Below the pieces are notes generated by a model that saw nothing but the letters and a program-made list of their open reading frames with translations, made no database searches and was not told where the DNA came from. Made by a program: the position numbers and the translations under genes. A DNA stretch of 64,000 nucleotides from Spirosoma lacussanchae (lineage in GTDB: Bacteria > Bacteroidota > Bacteroidia > Cytophagales > Spirosomataceae): the NCBI RefSeq assembly GCF_005870035.1, contig NZ_SWJG01000005.1:186001-250000 (forward strand), in the 5' to 3' direction. Shown in pieces: positions 43,677 to 52,934 of this stretch; the stretch's first letter is position 1, and each line of letters begins with the position of its first letter.

Positions 43677-46100
43677 ATGATAGCGAACTATATAAAAATT
43701 GCCTGGCGGAACCTGCTCCGTAACAAAGCCTTTTCGGCCATCAACCTGGTCGGGCTCGCCATTGGGCTGGCTACGTGTTTGCTGATTAGCCTGTTCATTC
43801 TTGATGAGCTGAGCTACGATCGTTACAATGCGAAGGCCGACCGGATCGTGCGGGTGGTGTTCCGGTCCAGGATGAACGGGGAACCTATTCGTGAAGCCCA
43901 CGTGATGCCACCCGTGGCGCAGGTGATGAAGGCCAGCTATCCCGAAGTTGAAGACGCTACCCGGCTGCGGTCGGCTGGAGTACAACTGGTGAGCTACGGC
44001 GATAAGTCGTTTCCGAACGAACGGGTCGTTTATGTCGACGCCAACTTTTTTCAGGTCTTTACCCTGCCGTTTGTGGCGGGCGATGCGAAAACGGCGCTGG
44101 CCCGGCCCAACACGCTCGTCATCTCAGCCGCTGCGGCCGAGCGGTATTTCGGAAACGCCAGTCCCATCGGAAAACGACTGACGGTGAAAAGCTGGAATGC
44201 CGACTTTGTCATCACCGGCGTTATGCGCAACGTACCGGCCAACTCACACTTTCATGCCGATTTCTTTGTCTCGCTGGCCAGTCTTCCCGATGCCCGGTCA
44301 ACCTCGTGGATGACTTCGGAGTACCACACCTACCTGGTGCTGCCGACGGGCTACGACTACCGGAAGCTGGAAGCCAAACTGCCCGGGCTGGTGGCTACCC
44401 ACCTGGGCCCGCAGCTGCAACAGGCGTTTGGTATGAGCCTGACTCAATTCCTGCAAAAGGGAAACCAGATTGGCCTGTTTTTACAACCCCTGACCGACAT
44501 TCACCTGCGCTCTGACCTGACGCATGATCTGGAAGCGGGCAGCGATATTCAATACGTCTACATTTTTGGCGTCATTGCTGTGTTTATGCTGCTCATTGCC
44601 TGTATCAACTTTATGAACCTCAGCACCGCCGGGGCGTCGAAACGGGCGAAAGAGGTGGGGGTACGGAAGGCGCTGGGCTCGGCGCGGCTCAGCCTGGCGA
44701 GCCAGTTTCTGACCGAGTCCGTGCTGATGACCGTACTGGCCCTGGGGCTGGCCGTTGGGCTGGTTGCTCTGATGATTCCGTTTTTCGATGAGCTGACCGA
44801 TAAGGTACTGAGCGCTGGCCTGCTGAGTACGCCCTGGTTGCTGGCGGGTTTACTGGGGCTGGGGTTGGTCGTAGGACTGCTGGCTGGCAGCTACCCGGCT
44901 CTTTTTCTGTCGTCGTTCCGGCCCGTTGCGGTGCTGAAGGGAGCACCAGCGGGATCGGCCCGGACGGGTGGGGGGCTGCGGAGCGGTCTGGTGGTTTTTC
45001 AGTTTTTTATCTCGATGTTGCTGATGGTAGGCACGGCGGTCGTTTACCAGCAGCTCAGCTACATCCAGCACAAAAAGCTGGGTTATAATAAAGAGCAGGT
45101 CATTGTGCTGCGGGATGCCTGGCGGCTGGGCCGTAGCCTGGCTTCGTTTCGGGAGCAGCTTGAGCAGGACGCCCGTGTGGCGCATGTGAGCGTGTCGGGC
45201 TACCTGCCTGCTGGCCCGTCCGACAATAACAATTTCATGTCGTACGCCGACGATCAGCGGGGGCAACTGACCAAGACCCTGCGCTACGATGTCGACCATC
45301 AGTACATTCCGACGATGGGTATGACCCTGGTTGCTGGCCGGAATTTCTCACCCGACTTTCCGACCGATTCGGCGGGCATTATCCTGAACGAAACCGCCGT
45401 ACGGGCATTTGGCTGGACCGGAAATCCGCTGGGACATACCATCAGCAACCCCGACAACGAAGGCCGCATCACTACCTACCGGGTTATTGGAGTCGTGAAA
45501 GATTTCCACTTCCGGTCTTTCCACGAACGGATTGCGCCCCTGCTGATGGTCCTGCGCAACCAGGGTGGCTCAGTCATCATCAAAGCCAGAACCAAAGACG
45601 TTGGCAGCTTGCTGGCCAGTCTGAAACAGCGCTGGGAAACGATCCGGACCGATATTCCTTTCAGTTATCATTTCCTGGATGAGAGCGTGCTGGCTGCTTA
45701 CCGGGCCGAGCAGCTCACCGGTCAGCTTCTGGGCGTCTTTGCGGGCCTGACCATCTTCGTGGCCTGCCTGGGCCTGCTCGGCCTGGCCATGTTCACGGCT
45801 GAACAACGCCGGAAAGAGATTGGGGTTCGCAAGGTACTGGGAGCCAGTACAACCAGCGTGGTGAGTCTGCTGTCGCGCGATGTGCTGAAACCGGTGCTGC
45901 TGGCCATTGCGCTGGCCTCGCCGGTAGCCTGGTATGCTATGAACCGCTGGCTTCAGGATTTTGCCTACAAGATCGATGTCGAGTGGTGGGTGTTTGCGCT
46001 GGCGGGTCTGATAGCCGTAACCATCGCGCTGCTGACGGTCAGTTTCCAAAGCGTCAAAGCCGCTCTGACCAACCCCGTAACGTCGCTGCGATCCGAATAG
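43677..46100 (+). CDS. Double FtsX/MacB-type ABC permease 3
   Basis: An 807-residue permease of the same type. N-terminus MIANYIKIAWRNLLRNKAFS, first FtsX motif AKEVGVRKALGSARLSLA, second RKEIGVRKVLGASTTSV, ending LTNPVTSLRSE. Two periplasmic MacB domains lie between the helix groups. It begins 45 bases after permease 2. The three genes may be one transcript, although the intergenic spaces are long for an operon. No ATPase, membrane-fusion or outer-membrane TolC partner gene is nearby. Confidence 0.9.
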   Translation: MIANYIKIAWRNLLRNKAFSAINLVGLAIGLATCLLISLFILDELSYDRYNAKADRIVRVVFRSRMNGEPIREAHVMPPVAQVMKASYPEVEDATRLRSAGVQLVSYGDKSFPNERVVYVDANFFQVFTLPFVAGDAKTALARPNTLVISAAAAERYFGNASPIGKRLTVKSWNADFVITGVMRNVPANSHFHADFFVSLASLPDARSTSWMTSEYHTYLVLPTGYDYRKLEAKLPGLVATHLGPQLQQAFGMSLTQFLQKGNQIGLFLQPLTDIHLRSDLTHDLEAGSDIQYVYIFGVIAVFMLLIACINFMNLSTAGASKRAKEVGVRKALGSARLSLASQFLTESVLMTVLALGLAVGLVALMIPFFDELTDKVLSAGLLSTPWLLAGLLGLGLVVGLLAGSYPALFLSSFRPVAVLKGAPAGSARTGGGLRSGLVVFQFFISMLLMVGTAVVYQQLSYIQHKKLGYNKEQVIVLRDAWRLGRSLASFREQLEQDARVAHVSVSGYLPAGPSDNNNFMSYADDQRGQLTKTLRYDVDHQYIPTMGMTLVAGRNFSPDFPTDSAGIILNETAVRAFGWTGNPLGHTISNPDNEGRITTYRVIGVVKDFHFRSFHERIAPLLMVLRNQGGSVIIKARTKDVGSLLASLKQRWETIRTDIPFSYHFLDESVLAAYRAEQLTGQLLGVFAGLTIFVACLGLLGLAMFTAEQRRKEIGVRKVLGASTTSVVSLLSRDVLKPVLLAIALASPVAWYAMNRWLQDFAYKIDVEWWVFALAGLIAVTIALLTVSFQSVKAALTNPVTSLRSE

Positions 46101-46416
46101 GATTGGGAGTGATGAATGATGAATGATGAGCGATGAGTGAGTTTGACACCGTGGTCCGTGTCCTCACCGAGAAGCGCAGTCCGGGACGCGCAGTCGGACC
46201 ACCTGTCCGGATGGTTTTGTTGCTGACGCATGAGTGGTCCGTGCGGACACAGACCACGGTGAGGGGTGCCGACCGCACGGACCACGGAGGTGGGCAGGGT
46301 GGCTGTGAGTTTCTGCTGAATTCGGCAACGTCATGGCGGTTCGCGTGGCCAGACGCTTCTGTCATACGTAGTGTTTGACTATCTTGAGGGCAGGTTAAAC
46401 ACTAGGTCTCGCGGCT
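46101..46416. other. Intergenic region with simple and dispersed repeats
   Basis: Holds a short tandem TGATGAA run (about 46110-46135) similar to one after permease 1 (41079-41106), and the 139-bp element listed separately. No gene is visible. Confidence 0.5.
46149..46287. repeat. Dispersed intergenic element, copy B (best preserved ends)
   Basis: A 139-bp element bounded by a perfect 12-bp inverted repeat, CCGTGGTCCGTG (46149-46160) and CACGGACCACGG (46276-46287). A second perfect inverted pair, TGGTCCGTGCGG / CCGCACGGACCA (46235-46246, 46273-46284), lies inside. It holds two degenerate 14-bp units like the tandem units of copy A. No coding capacity. It resembles a MITE or REP-type element. 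Confidence 0.65.
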
Positions 46417-47535
46417 ATGAAGTGTGCTGACATCAGGACAGGATTTGGTTGGCTGGGGGTTTCCCTTTGGCTATTGGTGGGGACGGCTATAGCGCAGCAG
46501 GGCCTGAAAGGAGAATACTACAACGGCAGCAACTTCGAAAAGAAAATCCTTACCCGCATCGACCCTGAACTGCGGTTCTCCTGGAAATCCAGCAGTCCGG
46601 CCCCGGGCCTCGACTATTCGTACTATTCCATACGCTGGACCGGAAAAATCCTGGCGCCGGTCTCGGGTCGGTATACGTTTTACGCCAAAGTCGATGACGG
46701 CATTCGGGTGTGGGTCGGTAACCGGAAGGTTATGGACGTCTGGCAACTCAACGACTCCAATCATTTTACGGGAACCGTGGTGCTGGAAGCCGGGCGTTAC
46801 TATGATATGAAAGTAGAGTATTTCAACGCCATGCTCGGGGGCGTTCTGGAATTGTTCTGGCAACGACCCGATCCGAAAGCGCCCCTGTCGGTGGATATCA
46901 ACCGGCCCATGGAGCCCATCGCGGCCCGTTATTTTCGGCAACAGGCTCCACCTGTTGTGGCAGCGCCCAAACCCGCTGCGCTGCCACCAGTGTCGGGGCT
47001 GGTGCGGGCCACCCCGCCCAAACCGGTTGCCCGGCCACCGGCGCTGGCTACGGTAAAGTCTGTCAAACCGGCTTCTGTTCGTCCGGTACCGCCCGTTACT
47101 GCCGTTCAACGGCCGGTGCCGTCCCCCGCGTCGTCGTCAGCGGTCGTTGCCAGGGTGGTGCCCAGGAATGAACCGCCCGTTTCTGAGTCGGCGGTTGCCA
47201 TGCCCGTTACCCTGCGGCATGTCCAGTTCGAGCAGAGCAGCTATGTGTTGCTGCCCGAGTCGTTCCCCGAGTTGGACAAGCTGGTTGAGCGCTTGCGGCA
47301 GCAGGCCCACTGGCGTATCGAGGTGATGGGCCATACCGATAACGTGGGCGACCCGCGCCTGAACCAGGTGCTGTCGGAATACCGGGCGAAGGTGGTTATG
47401 AATTACCTGATCCGGCACGGTATTGCCGATAACCGTATCGAAGCGAACGGGTACGGCGGGTCGCGGCCCATTGCCGATAACGACACCGAAGACGGCCGGT
47501 CCCGAAACCGGCGCGTCGAATTTATCCTGAAATAA
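46417..47535 (+). CDS. PA14-OmpA family outer-membrane/peptidoglycan protein
   Basis: A 372-residue secreted protein. After the signal peptide (ending TAIAQQ) comes a PA14 domain (about 28-160) with GLKGEYYNGSNFE, SIRWTGKILAPVSGRYTFYA and DDGIRVWVGNRKVMDVW. A proline-rich, low-complexity linker (about 175-260) follows. The C-terminal OmpA domain (about 262-372) has WRIEVMGHTDNVGDPRLNQ and SRNRRVEFIL, including the Asp and Arg that bind diaminopimelate in peptidoglycan. PA14 domains often bind carbohydrate, so the protein may link peptidoglycan to a surface glycan (inference). It stands 316 bases after the permease array, separated by a dispersed element. Confidence 0.87.
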   Translation: MKCADIRTGFGWLGVSLWLLVGTAIAQQGLKGEYYNGSNFEKKILTRIDPELRFSWKSSSPAPGLDYSYYSIRWTGKILAPVSGRYTFYAKVDDGIRVWVGNRKVMDVWQLNDSNHFTGTVVLEAGRYYDMKVEYFNAMLGGVLELFWQRPDPKAPLSVDINRPMEPIAARYFRQQAPPVVAAPKPAALPPVSGLVRATPPKPVARPPALATVKSVKPASVRPVPPVTAVQRPVPSPASSSAVVARVVPRNEPPVSESAVAMPVTLRHVQFEQSSYVLLPESFPELDKLVERLRQQAHWRIEVMGHTDNVGDPRLNQVLSEYRAKVVMNYLIRHGIADNRIEANGYGGSRPIADNDTEDGRSRNRRVEFILK

Positions 47536-47654
47536 GGTGTATTATCCCCACCCACCGTCCCGTAGGGACGTAACAGCGCAGCGTCGGTAGCATGTCGGTA
47601 GCCAGGTTGCACAGACGCCCCCTCTACAATCCAAATTAGCCCAGGCCCATCGGT

Positions 47655-48455
47655 CTATTTACCCGGGCGGACGGTGTATTGCTCGAACCGGAATACTTCC
47701 TGCCGGACAACCTCGAACGTACGGGTCAGCTGCTTCTGGGCGGCTGCCAGCTTGGGGTCGGCGGGTTCGGCCAGGACGTTCAGGCCGGTCATGGGGCGGG
47801 CCATGGCGAAGCCGTATCCTTTCTCACTGCCGTTGGGGACCATCAGCGTCGAGAACGCCCAGCCACCGAGCCGTTTCTGACTGATCTGCGCAGCGCCCGC
47901 CTGCTTCAGCGACGCTACCGCCCCCGTCCCGTCGGCCAGCGGATCGCGGAGCTTGAGGAAGTCGACAACCACCGTTGAGGTTTTGCCGGGGCCGAAGTCA
48001 GGGCCGAACAGTGCATCGGTGTTTTCCCAGATTTCGATTTTTACCACCGGAGCCGTCAGCCGATCGCGCCGGTTGAGGTCGGCCATGCGTACCTGTACAC
48101 TGTCGCCGTAGAGTTTAGCCATTGCAGCGGCCGACGCGCCGTTGATACCCATATTGGGCGAAACAATGCAGGTGACGTAATCGTACTCACTGGGGTTCGG
48201 ATTTGAGCTGAACTGCTTTACCATCATGTGCCAGCCGATGAGTTTACCCTCGTCAACGGCAGCCTGGTTAATGGCTTTCCATTCGCGCTCGACCGGCAGG
48301 GCATCCTGAATGGTTTTGCCCGGTGCCAGCTTATGAAAAATCAGGTAAGTATACGTCTTCGGCGGTACGGACTGAGCCAGCGCAGTAGCTGCAAGAAAGA
48401 GACAGAAGAATAGGGAGGAAAGTCGGTGTTTCACAGAAAAAGAGTTTAGTGACAA
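47655..48455 (-). CDS. Secreted protein, function unknown
   Basis: A 266-residue protein with a signal peptide (SSLFFCLFLAATALAQS). The rest shows two alpha/beta segments of similar type (YLIFHKLAPGKTIQDAL and later DFLKLRDPLADGTGAVASLK), suggesting a duplicated dimeric alpha-beta barrel fold such as in NIPSNAP/ABM-like proteins; this is only a structural guess. It converges with the PA14-OmpA gene. I recognise no family with a known role. Confidence 0.65.
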   Translation of the reverse strand: MSLNSFSVKHRLSSLFFCLFLAATALAQSVPPKTYTYLIFHKLAPGKTIQDALPVEREWKAINQAAVDEGKLIGWHMMVKQFSSNPNPSEYDYVTCIVSPNMGINGASAAAMAKLYGDSVQVRMADLNRRDRLTAPVVKIEIWENTDALFGPDFGPGKTSTVVVDFLKLRDPLADGTGAVASLKQAGAAQISQKRLGGWAFSTLMVPNGSEKGYGFAMARPMTGLNVLAEPADPKLAAAQKQLTRTFEVVRQEVFRFEQYTVRPGK

Positions 48456-48695
48456 AATCGAACATCGGTCGGCTTTCTACTTATTTCGGGTCGTTATAAC
48501 CGGGATTTTTACCGGCTGCCTTCGGCCGGGTTGATGCCGTGGCAATCCGCCTGCGCAGTGCCCAATGCGGTGGGGAGCCGGGTCGGGCGTACCGCAGACG
48601 ATGACGAATAGGGGTGAAAACGGGGTCAGAAACCGGGTTCGCCCCATTTTTGGGTAGGTCTGTCCCATTTCTTCCCGGCGTCGGCCGGACCCGCT

Positions 48696-48703
48696 TAGCT
48701 TTG
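48696..48703 (+). promoter_or_regulatory. -7 promoter box of the lytS-like gene
   Basis: TAGCTTTG fits TAnnTTTG exactly and lies 20 bases before the kinase start codon. No clear -33 TTTG is seen at the usual distance. Confidence 0.45.
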
Positions 48704-48723
48704 ATCAAAAATCGAATAAAGCA

Positions 48724-50295
48724 ATGCGGAATGGACAGAGTATTCGGCGGTATGAGCTAATTTTTGTGGTGAGTGTTACGGTCCTTTACGTGGTCAGGCG
48801 ACTCCTCGAAGAGGTTGACCGGATCGACGGCCTCGTTGGGTCAGCGGCTGGTAATGGGGTGGCGCCCGCTACGTTCTGGCGGCATCTGGGCTCGTATGAC
48901 CATACCCTGCATACCAATGTTCCGCTCATAGCGGGGGCTTGCCTGTTGCTGGGTGCCTGGTATGTTCTTCACCAGTTGGCAGCACCCGCCCTGCAGCGTC
49001 AGCCTGACGACCCGCGTGCCTGGCTCTATGCCGTCCTGGCGGGCGTGATGATCCTTACCGCCGTTTTTATATACCACTACATGCGGCTCTACGTACGTTA
49101 CCAGCACGACGAGAGCGGCCGGGTAATCGGCCTGGCTGTTTACTCGCTATACCGCAAACGGCTGGTGCTGGCCGATGCCATCGGGGTCGGTATTATACTA
49201 ACCGCCTACGAAGCGGCCTTTGGCTACTACACCTTTCTGGCGCGCCGGATTGCCGGCGAGTCCGAAGGCCACTTCAGGATCGTGAGTTTTTTGCTGTTGA
49301 TGGGGGTCAGCGTGCTGGCAACGTCGTTTGCGCTGACGGGAAACCTGCCACCGGTCTTATGGCGCGCCGGGCTTCGTGATGGGCTGCTGATGCTGGGCCT
49401 TGTGCTGGAGATTCTTTTTCTCCAGGCCTATATTTACCGCTACGTGCTGCCCGCGCTGAAGGCCCCCCAGTTGTCGGGTCTGTTTGTTCACATAGCCGCC
49501 GTACTGCTCCTGGCGGTAACGGCGACAACGATCCTATGGGGCGCCAGCACAAACTTCTATTACTACGCGTCGGATACCATCATCTCGTTTACGGCGGTGG
49601 TGGTGGTGGGGGCCGTAACGAGTGCTTACCTGCGCCGGGTGCTGACCCGGGAAAATCAGCTGTTACAGACGCAGGTGTCGGCAAAGTCGGCAGAGCTGGC
49701 GAGCCTGCGGGCTCAGATCAACCCGCATTTTCTGTTCAACGCCCTCAACAGCCTGTATGCTACGGCCCTGAAAGAAAACAGCGAAAAAACGGCCGATGGC
49801 ATCCAGAAGCTGGGCGATATGATGCGGTTCATGTTGCAGGAAAACAACCGCGACCGTATCCCGCTCAACAAGGAAGTGGAGTATCTGCGCAACTACATCG
49901 AGCTGCAGCGGATGCGGATCGACCCAACTCACGACATTGACATTCGGGTTACCATTCAGGAGCCGGTCCGGGCTATTTATCTGGCGCCCATGATGCTGAT
50001 TCCTTTTGTCGAAAACGCCTTCAAGCACGGCATCAGCCTGCGGCAGCCGTCCTGGATTTACATCACCCTGACGCTGGACGATACCCGGCTCTACTTTAAG
50101 GTTCATAACTCCCGGCCTGTCAGGTCAACCGACCCGGCATCGGCCGATCGACACGACCCGGAAGAAGACCGCTCCGGCGTTGGGCTCGACAACGTTCGCA
50201 AACGGCTCGACCTGATCTACCCCGGCCGCCACCAGCTCGCCATTCAGCAGTCGGACCAGGATTATTTTGTCTCGCTGACGCTGGTGTACTGGTAA
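48724..50295 (+). CDS. LytS/YpdA-type sensor histidine kinase
   Basis: A 523-residue membrane kinase. The N-terminal half has about eight hydrophobic helices (10-310), a short coiled segment follows, and the kinase core has ASLRAQINPHFLFNALNSLY with the phosphorylated His near residue 336, the N-box LIPFVENAFKHGI, and the G-box GVGLDNVRKRLDLIY. This is the His_kinase (LytS-like) class that pairs with LytTR regulators, encoded 78 bases downstream. The many membrane helices suggest sensing of a membrane-dissolved or membrane-state signal. Targets are unknown; the adjacent propeller-protein gene is a candidate. Confidence 0.92.
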   Translation: MRNGQSIRRYELIFVVSVTVLYVVRRLLEEVDRIDGLVGSAAGNGVAPATFWRHLGSYDHTLHTNVPLIAGACLLLGAWYVLHQLAAPALQRQPDDPRAWLYAVLAGVMILTAVFIYHYMRLYVRYQHDESGRVIGLAVYSLYRKRLVLADAIGVGIILTAYEAAFGYYTFLARRIAGESEGHFRIVSFLLLMGVSVLATSFALTGNLPPVLWRAGLRDGLLMLGLVLEILFLQAYIYRYVLPALKAPQLSGLFVHIAAVLLLAVTATTILWGASTNFYYYASDTIISFTAVVVVGAVTSAYLRRVLTRENQLLQTQVSAKSAELASLRAQINPHFLFNALNSLYATALKENSEKTADGIQKLGDMMRFMLQENNRDRIPLNKEVEYLRNYIELQRMRIDPTHDIDIRVTIQEPVRAIYLAPMMLIPFVENAFKHGISLRQPSWIYITLTLDDTRLYFKVHNSRPVRSTDPASADRHDPEEDRSGVGLDNVRKRLDLIYPGRHQLAIQQSDQDYFVSLTLVYW

Positions 50296-50373
50296 CGCGG
50301 GAAGGTTGCTCGCCAGGACACAAAAGTTGTATCTTGTTAGTCATATGCCAAACAGTGAAAAAACTAGCCTGTT

Positions 50374-51060
50374 ATGTCCCTGACTGCGCTTGCTGTTGAT
50401 GACGAGCCCCAGGCGCTGGATGTTATTCGGCTCCACGCGGCCCGGGTTCCGTTTCTGGACCTGAAGGCCAGCTTCACCGATGCGTTCGATGCCATTGCCT
50501 GGCTCCAGACGAACCGCGTCGATCTGCTTTTCCTCGACGTCAAAATGCCCGACATTTCGGGGATCGACCTGGTCAAATGCCTGCCCAGAGTGCCGATGGT
50601 TATTTTCACTACCGCCTATTCCGACTTTGCCGTCGAAGGGTTCGAGCTGGATGCCGTCGATTATCTGCTGAAGCCATTCTCGCTGGCCCGGTTTCTGAAA
50701 GCCTGTACCAAAGCGCTCGATATACACACGCTGCGGGCGGGGGGCGCGCCGGAGTTTATATTCGTCAAAACCGGGTACGAAGAAGAAAAAGTGCTGCTGG
50801 ACGAGATCCTGTACGTCGAAGCGGAGGGTAACTACCTGTCGCTGGTGCTGACGGGCCGGAAGCTGCTCAGCCGCCAGACCATGGCCGACCTGCTCCAGCA
50901 ACTGCCGCCCGACCGCTTTGTGCGCGTTCACCGGTCGTACTGCGTGGCCATCCCCAAGATCACCCGGCTGGCCCGTCAGGAGATTACAGTGGGGAGCCAC
51001 GTTATTCCGATCGGAGCCTCGTACGAAGATGCCCTGGCCCTAATCCGAACCCGGCTGTAG
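50374..51060 (+). CDS. LytTR-type response regulator
   Basis: A 228-residue regulator. The receiver domain (about 3-115) has the acidic pair in AVDDEP (Asp9, Asp10), the phosphorylated Asp55 in LLFLDVKMPDISG, the conserved Thr in FTTAYSDFAVE and the Lys in DYLLKPFSL. The LytTR DNA-binding domain (about 130-228) has DEILYVEAEGNYLSL and FVRVHRSYCVAIPKI. It is the partner of the preceding kinase. LytTR proteins usually bind paired direct repeats upstream of a few target genes; none were identified here. Confidence 0.93.
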   Translation: MSLTALAVDDEPQALDVIRLHAARVPFLDLKASFTDAFDAIAWLQTNRVDLLFLDVKMPDISGIDLVKCLPRVPMVIFTTAYSDFAVEGFELDAVDYLLKPFSLARFLKACTKALDIHTLRAGGAPEFIFVKTGYEEEKVLLDEILYVEAEGNYLSLVLTGRKLLSRQTMADLLQQLPPDRFVRVHRSYCVAIPKITRLARQEITVGSHVIPIGASYEDALALIRTRL

Positions 51061-51124
51061 CGCGCCCGGACGAAAATCAACAATAACGAGTCATCCTAGA
51101 GTACACTATGCTTTCACTACTCCT

Positions 51125-52198
51125 ATGAAAAAACTAGCCGTTGCCTTGCTAATGAGTGTATTGGGCCGTCATGCGTGGACGCAGTCGATCGAGTCCATTG
51201 CGAAGGAGTTGCCTTCCCATTTTTCGGTACTAACCACCTGGGGGGTACGGCCTGAGTGGGACGAGACATCCGAAAACATCTATTTCCTGAACAAGCTGGT
51301 TGGCGATGTGTTCAGGATCAACATCAAAACCCGGGAGGTGACTGCCGTAACGGCCAACTTCTACCACGGTGGCATTTACCGGGCGCAGTGTCTGCCCAAT
51401 GGCGATCTACTGCTGGCCATGGGCGGTACTACGTTCGACGCGACCAATCCCGAGAAGGACCGGCATACGGGGCTAGGGCTGTATATCCTCAAAAAAGACA
51501 ACCTCAACAAGCCGTATCCGCTGGGTGCCTACTGCGATGAAGGCCCCGCCGTCTCCAAAAAAAAGATGCAGATTGCCTGGACCCTCCCCGGCCAGCGGGA
51601 TATAAAAATGGGCCAGATCCGGTATGTGGACGGGGTGCCTGAACTGGCCGACGTCAAAACCATTGTATCCTACCGCGACTCGGCGGCCTACGTTCGGCTG
51701 GAGACGCAGGATTTCAGGCCTCCGCAGGATGAAGAACTGATCTATACCCACTACTGGGGCGATGCAAACGATCAGTATCATCACTCGCAGGCGTATGGGT
51801 TCAACCTGCGTACCGGAACCACCACCAGGTACACGAATCTGCCCGACAGCTACAACGAAGTAGAGGGTATCTTTCCGGATGGGCAGTATGTACTGATCGA
51901 AAGCGACCGGCATCAGCCCATGAACGAGCGGAACAAATACAAGCTGGATATTTACAGGTTGCGGCTGGATGGGAGCGGGGCCGTGGAGCGCCTGGCCGAT
52001 TTTTCGACCCGCTATCCAAACCGGTTGCGGTCAGACAATCCCGTTGTTGACAAAACAGGTACGCTAATTGCTCACCAGTTCGGCTACCAGCGGGGAGCAG
52101 GCGATGGGAAAGGCATCTTCCTGTTCGACCTCAAAAAATACGAGCAGAACAAAGCCGCCCAGTCGGGTAAAGCTACCCGGCGCGCTAAGCCCGACTAG
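51125..52198 (+). CDS. Secreted TolB/WD40-like beta-propeller protein
   Basis: A 357-residue protein with a signal peptide (ending HAWTQS). Repeated blades contain motifs such as WGVRPEWDETSENIYFLN, HGGIYRAQCLPNGDLLLAMG, YTHYWGDANDQYHHSQAYG and EVEGIFPDGQYVLIESDR, typical of TolB-type propellers that recount dehydration or binding of small surface ligands. It follows the LytTR regulator by 64 bases and may be its target. A charged C-terminal tail (KYEQNKAAQSGKATRRAK) is unusual for a secreted propeller. Exact function unknown. Confidence 0.7.
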   Translation: MKKLAVALLMSVLGRHAWTQSIESIAKELPSHFSVLTTWGVRPEWDETSENIYFLNKLVGDVFRINIKTREVTAVTANFYHGGIYRAQCLPNGDLLLAMGGTTFDATNPEKDRHTGLGLYILKKDNLNKPYPLGAYCDEGPAVSKKKMQIAWTLPGQRDIKMGQIRYVDGVPELADVKTIVSYRDSAAYVRLETQDFRPPQDEELIYTHYWGDANDQYHHSQAYGFNLRTGTTTRYTNLPDSYNEVEGIFPDGQYVLIESDRHQPMNERNKYKLDIYRLRLDGSGAVERLADFSTRYPNRLRSDNPVVDKTGTLIAHQFGYQRGAGDGKGIFLFDLKKYEQNKAAQSGKATRRAKPD

Positions 52199-52293
52199 TA
52201 TCGATACGACCCTCGATGAGTCTGGTATGTTTGTTTTCCAGCCAGATATGCCGGCGGATCGACAGCCCGATTTCCGCTCGATAATCGACACCC

Positions 52294-52340
52294 AAAAAAA
52301 AATCTGACTTTTTCGGTAACCTTGATCCCGATCGGCGGTT
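52294..52340 (+). promoter_or_regulatory. Putative ECF-type promoter, copy 2
   Basis: Nine A's then TC (52294-52304), GTAA (52316-52319), 13 bases and CGG (52333-52335), the layout seen before the sigma gene at 25393. It lies 37 bases before the TTG start, a reasonable leader. Confidence 0.5.
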
Positions 52341-52376
52341 TTCACGCCAAATTCCTGAACCTCTTTTTACGAACGC

Positions 52377-52934
52377 TTGAACTCACTGACGGACAATGCC
52401 CTGATGCTTAAGGTTAAGGCGGGCGATTTGAACAAGATGGGCTTACTGTTTGAGCGGTACCATCGTGAACTTTTCGGCTTCCTGTACCACATGAGCAGCA
52501 ACCCCGACGCCAGTGAAGACATGGTGCAGACGGTGTTTTACCGCATGCTCAAATACCGCCATACGTTCACCGGTGAGGGCTCGTTCCGCACCTGGATGTA
52601 CCACCTGGCCCGCAACGTAGTGGTCGATTCGGCGCAGCAGCACAAACGGTCGGCTCACCACCATGACGTGGCCGATTATGCTGAACGAATCGGCGGAGGC
52701 CCGATGGCCGACGAGCCGTTGCAAAAAGAGCAGGAACTGGCCATGCTGGAAAAAGCGCTGGCCCGGCTTAGCGCCGAACATCGCGAAGTACTGGTGCTGA
52801 GCCGGTACCAGGAGTTAAAGTACGAAGAGATTGCCCGGATTCTGAACTGTACGGAAGGGGCCGTGAAGGTGCGGGTTCACCGGGCCATGAACGAATTGAA
52901 AAAGCTATATCTGAACAGTGAGTACAACCGATAA
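52377..52934 (+). CDS. ECF RNA polymerase sigma factor (second module)
   Basis: A 185-residue ECF sigma factor that starts with TTG; the next in-frame ATG is at 52401. I keep TTG because the N-terminal SLTDNALMLKVKAGDLNKMG is typical of this family. Region 2 includes FGFLYHMSSNPDASEDMVQT and FRTWMYHLARNVVVD; region 4 includes LSRYQELKYEEIARILNCTE and KVRVHRAMNELK. It belongs to a different ECF subgroup from the 25393 product by sequence, but the gene order around it is the same. The anti-sigma gene overlaps its end by 17 bases. Confidence 0.9.
   Translation: MNSLTDNALMLKVKAGDLNKMGLLFERYHRELFGFLYHMSSNPDASEDMVQTVFYRMLKYRHTFTGEGSFRTWMYHLARNVVVDSAQQHKRSAHHHDVADYAERIGGGPMADEPLQKEQELAMLEKALARLSAEHREVLVLSRYQELKYEEIARILNCTEGAVKVRVHRAMNELKKLYLNSEYNR

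Noticed and set aside
38694..46100. Three adjacent permeases considered as a recent tandem duplication
   Set aside because: They share motifs but differ widely elsewhere, so the duplication is old.
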